DNA of 7,874 nt from contig NZ_CALIII010000132.1 in the NCBI RefSeq assembly GCF_938018145.1, forward strand, positions 1 through 7,874. The letters are read 5' to 3'. Positions 6,013 through 7,874 of the stretch are shown here, one piece after another. How positions within the stretch are numbered: the first letter of the stretch is position 1; every line of letters begins with the position of its first letter. Origin of the DNA: an uncultured Campylobacter sp. GTDB lineage: Bacteria > Campylobacterota > Campylobacteria > Campylobacterales > Campylobacteraceae. Under the pieces are notes generated by a model. The model had not been told where the DNA came from, ran no database searches, and saw nothing but the letters and a program-made list of their open reading frames with translations. The position numbers and the translations under genes were made by a program.

Positions 6013-6040
6013 TTGCGCACTTTATTTTAAAGGAGAAAGA

Positions 6041-6877
6041 ATGAGAAAACTTCTGTTTTCATTTTTGGCAACATTCGCCGCCGTCTTTCTAACGGGTCAG
6101 GCTAATTTGCAGGCTGCCGAAGCGGACGCTTTGGCTAAAATCAAAGAGCGCGGATACGTGCGCGTGGGCGTCTTTAGCGACAAACCGCCGTTTGGCTACG
6201 TCGATAAAGAGGGCAAAAACCAAGGCTACGACATATACTTCGCCAAACGCATCGCAAAGGATCTGCTAGGCGACGAGAGCAAGGTTAAATTTGAGCTCGT
6301 AGAGGCGGCAGGCCGCGTAGAAGTGCTAGTAGCCGACAAGGTCGACATCACTTTGGCAAATTTCACCAAAACCCCTGAGCGCGCTAGAGTCGTTGATTTC
6401 GCGCTTCCGTATATGAAAGTGTCGTTAGGTGTAGTTAGCCCGGACGGCGCAGTCATAAAAAGCGTGGATGAGCTAAAGGGCAAAAAACTAATCGTCAATA
6501 AAGGCACGACCGCGGATGCGTATTTCACGAAAAATCACCCTGACATCGAGCTTATAAAATACGACCAAAACACCGAAACCTTCGCCGCTCTGGTCGATAA
6601 AAGAGGCGTGGCGCTAGCGCACGATAACGCGCTACTTTTTGCATGGGCTAAAGAAAATCCTGGCTTTACCGTCGGTATCGAAGCCCTAGGCGAGGTCGAC
6701 GTCATCGCGCCTGCGGTCAAAAAAGGCAACAAAGCGCTACTTGAGTGGCTAAATAACGAGATCGTGGAACTAGGCAAGGAAAATTTCTTCCACAAGAACT
6801 ATGACGCTACGCTAAAACCGATCTACGGCGATAGCGTAAATCCGGAATCTCTCGTCGTCGAAGGCGGGAAGCTATAA
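6041..6877 (+). CDS. cjaA: CjaA-like periplasmic amino-acid (probably cysteine) binding protein
   Basis: A 278-residue solute-binding protein of SBP family 3, the receptor of an amino-acid ABC importer. Residues 1 to about 26 form a signal peptide: MRKLL, a hydrophobic core LFSFLATFAAVFL, then LQAAEA with signal-peptidase-I-like sites around 25-28. Typical elements follow: RVGVFSDKPPFGYVD (41-55), QGYDIYFAKRIAKDLLG (61-77), TPERARVVDF (111-120, Arg114 expected to hold the substrate carboxylate), NKGTTADAYF (153-162) and AHDNALLFAW (193-202). As recalled, these closely resemble C. jejuni CjaA (Cj0982), whose crystal structure contained cysteine. C. jejuni CjaA is a lipoprotein; this protein has no cysteine anywhere, so it cannot be lipid-anchored that way. 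It lies 347 bp after the importer operon as its own transcription unit with strong SD and terminator. Cysteine specificity is inferred. Confidence 0.9.
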   Translation: MRKLLFSFLATFAAVFLTGQANLQAAEADALAKIKERGYVRVGVFSDKPPFGYVDKEGKNQGYDIYFAKRIAKDLLGDESKVKFELVEAAGRVEVLVADKVDITLANFTKTPERARVVDFALPYMKVSLGVVSPDGAVIKSVDELKGKKLIVNKGTTADAYFTKNHPDIELIKYDQNTETFAALVDKRGVALAHDNALLFAWAKENPGFTVGIEALGEVDVIAPAVKKGNKALLEWLNNEIVELGKENFFHKNYDATLKPIYGDSVNPESLVVEGGKL

Positions 6878-6882
6878 AACCC

Positions 6883-6908
6883 AAAGTCGGAAGAAATTCC
6901 GACTTTTT
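6883..6908 (+). terminator. Intrinsic terminator of cjaA
   Basis: A perfect 10-bp stem AAAGTCGGAA (6883-6892) / TTCCGACTTT (6897-6906) with a GAAA tetraloop, and a T-run reaching 6908. It starts five bases after the cjaA stop. Confidence 0.93.
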
Positions 6909-7140
6909 CATTCTATACATTTTAAAATTTAAAGCATTAGGTAAATTTACCACCAGCACAACCTATCGTTTCGATATTTTAAATACGACTAAAATTTTAC
7001 GCTTGCTTCTTATTAAAGCAAATTTGATCCGAAAAATACAATAAATAAACCGCCAAATTTAAGCTCACATATCAAAGTTTGTAAATTTTAATCGCTATAG
7101 AGTTCAAGGATATTTTTTAATTATTAGAAAGGATAGTTTT

Positions 7141-7176
7141 GTGGATTTTCCTTGTACAATTTGCAAGGAAATTTAA
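7141..7176 (+). CDS. Doubtful 11-codon ORF with two cysteine codons
   Basis: A GTG start gives MDFPCTICKEI and a TAA stop. AAAGGA lies seven bases before the GTG. The product would contain a C-X2-C pair. No downstream gene on this strand exists to be regulated, since groEL is convergent, so a leader peptide would have no visible target. TTG at 7139 opens a different 70-codon frame that only runs antisense to groEL. The good SD is the sole support. Confidence 0.15.
   Translation: MDFPCTICKEI
7147..7171. repeat. 8-bp stem hairpin near the groEL 3' end
   Basis: TTTCCTTG (7147-7154) pairs with CAAGGAAA (7164-7171) across a 9-nt loop. There is no T-run on either side. TCCTT of the left arm could instead pair with the SD-like AAGGA at 7129-7133, giving two exclusive folds. 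It lies just past the groEL terminator on the minus strand. Confidence 0.4.
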
Positions 7177-7178
7177 AG

Positions 7179-7210
7179 AAAAACCTGCGGAAAGCCAAAG
7201 CTCTCCGCAG
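7179..7210 (-). terminator. Intrinsic terminator of groEL
   Basis: An 11-bp stem with one G-T wobble: plus-strand CTGCGGAAAGC (7185-7195) and GCTCTCCGCAG (7200-7210) with a 4-nt loop. On the minus strand it is followed by G and five T (plus A at 7179-7183). It starts 11 bases after the groEL stop. Confidence 0.92.
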
Positions 7211-7221
7211 ATAAAGGCGTA

Positions 7222-7874
7222 TTACATCATTCCGCCCATGCCGCCCATTCCGCTCATATCAGGCATCGCAGGCATCGGTTTATCCTCTTTTAGCTCGCTT
7301 ATAGTAGCTTCAGTGGTTAGAAGCAGGCTTGCCACGCTAACCGCGTTTTGAAGAGCCACGCGCTCGACCTTGACCGGGTCGATGATACCGGCTTTAAACA
7401 TATCCACGTACTCGCCAGTAGCTGCGTTAAAGCCGTAGTTGTCGTCTTTGCTAACGCTTACAGAGTTTGCTACTACGCCCGCATCAAAGCCAGCATTTTC
7501 AGCGATTTGGCGAAGCGGAGCGGTTAGCGCGCGTCTTACGATATCGGCGCCTATAGCTTCGTCGCCGCTTAGTTTTAGATCCACTTTCGCGCTTGCTTTG
7601 ATAAACGCAGCGCCGCCGCCGATTACTATACCCTCTTCTACGGCCGCTTTAGTCGCGCTTAGAGCGTCGTCCACGCGGTCTTTTTTCTCTTTCATCTCGG
7701 TCTCGGTAGCCGCTCCGACCTTGATAACCGCTACGCCGCCGCTTAGCTTAGCTAGGCGCTCTTGTAGTTTTTCTTTGTCATAGTCGCTCGTTGTTTCTGC
7801 GATCTGAGCTTTTATCTGGATGATTCTAGCGTCGATTGCGGATTTCTCGCCTGCGCCATTTACGATAGTCGTGT
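7222..7874 (-). CDS. groEL: Chaperonin GroEL (Hsp60), C-terminal part, cut by the window edge
   Basis: The last 216 or so residues of the 60-kDa subunit of the GroEL double ring, which folds cytoplasmic proteins with ATP and GroES. The frame continues to the window end, so the start is not seen. Reading from the edge, [16 protein letters not shown] is late apical domain and [20 protein letters not shown] is the intermediate domain. DDALSAT contains the Asp equivalent to catalytic Asp398 of E. coli. [12 protein letters not shown] is the equatorial nucleotide-binding region. The end is the flexible GroEL tail rich in Gly and Met ([11 protein letters not shown]). No internal stop or frameshift is present. 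It is convergent with cjaA and followed by a strong terminator. A groES partner would be expected upstream, outside the window. Confidence 0.97.
   Translation of the reverse strand, partial: TTIVNGAGEKSAIDARIIQIKAQIAETTSDYDKEKLQERLAKLSGGVAVIKVGAATETEMKEKKDRVDDALSATKAAVEEGIVIGGGAAFIKASAKVDLKLSGDEAIGADIVRRALTAPLRQIAENAGFDAGVVANSVSVSKDDNYGFNAATGEYVDMFKAGIIDPVKVERVALQNAVSVASLLLTTEATISELKEDKPMPAMPDMSGMGGMGGMM

Larger units (their letters stand above)
5694..6040. other. Non-coding spacer between the importer operon and cjaA
   Basis: A 347-bp AT-rich stretch without a credible gene. In order it holds the operon terminator (5716-5753), a featureless segment to about 5808, a long imperfect palindrome (5809-5898) and the cjaA promoter and SD (6007-6035). 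A 14-codon frame from the ATG at 5761 has no SD and was not called. Contrast with the GC-richer flanking genes is strong. Confidence 0.7.
6909..7178. other. Non-coding spacer between convergent cjaA and groEL
   Basis: A 270-bp AT-rich stretch with no long ORF, tRNA-like fold or insertion sequence visible. It carries GCAAATTTGATCCG at 7018-7031, the same 14-mer as at 5831-5844 on the other side of cjaA. At its right end are an SD-like AAAGGA (7128-7133), a very short frame and a hairpin, listed separately. Confidence 0.6.

Noticed and set aside
7139..7351. 70-codon plus-strand frame starting TTG at 7139
   Set aside because: It crosses the groEL terminator and then runs antisense through the conserved groEL C terminus, so it is a shadow frame.

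Overview
The window looks like chromosomal DNA from a Campylobacter of the higher-GC group (C. rectus/showae/curvus/gracilis type). This is inferred from three things. The SBP at 6041-6877 closely resembles the Campylobacter antigen CjaA. The promoters have good -10 boxes and AT-rich upstream DNA rather than a clear -35. The word AAATTTGA and its complement recur in genes and intergenic DNA. The species was not established.

Region 1 (1-3480, minus strand): a four-gene cluster read right to left. The order is agmatine deiminase (aguA), a FieF-like cation diffusion facilitator, a low-molecular-weight tyrosine phosphatase and N-carbamoylputrescine amidase (aguB). AguA and AguB are consecutive steps from agmatine to putrescine. 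The first three genes are tightly packed (TAA directly abuts ATG between the first two). aguB follows a 101-bp gap holding its own extended -10 promoter and probably ends at a small hairpin with a T-run. A separate strong hairpin lies at 28-78.

Region 2 (3481-3635): a divergent promoter region. Region 3 (3636-5693, plus strand): an amino-acid ABC importer core of two overlapping HisM/GlnP-type permeases and a GlnQ-type ATPase, ended by a hairpin terminator. Region 4 (5694-6040): a non-coding spacer with that terminator, a long imperfect palindrome and the cjaA promoter. Region 5 (6041-6908): a CjaA-like periplasmic amino-acid binding protein with its own promoter and a textbook terminator. 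It is probably the receptor for the upstream importer. It lacks a lipobox cysteine, unlike C. jejuni CjaA.

Region 6 (6909-7221): a non-coding spacer between convergent genes, with a doubtful 11-codon ORF and a strong groEL terminator. Region 7 (7222-7874, minus strand): the C-terminal part of groEL, cut by the window edge.

No undescribed system (defence, mobile, secretion or CRISPR) is visible. This is mostly housekeeping metabolism and transport. The points of interest are in gene context, protein variants and intergenic structure.
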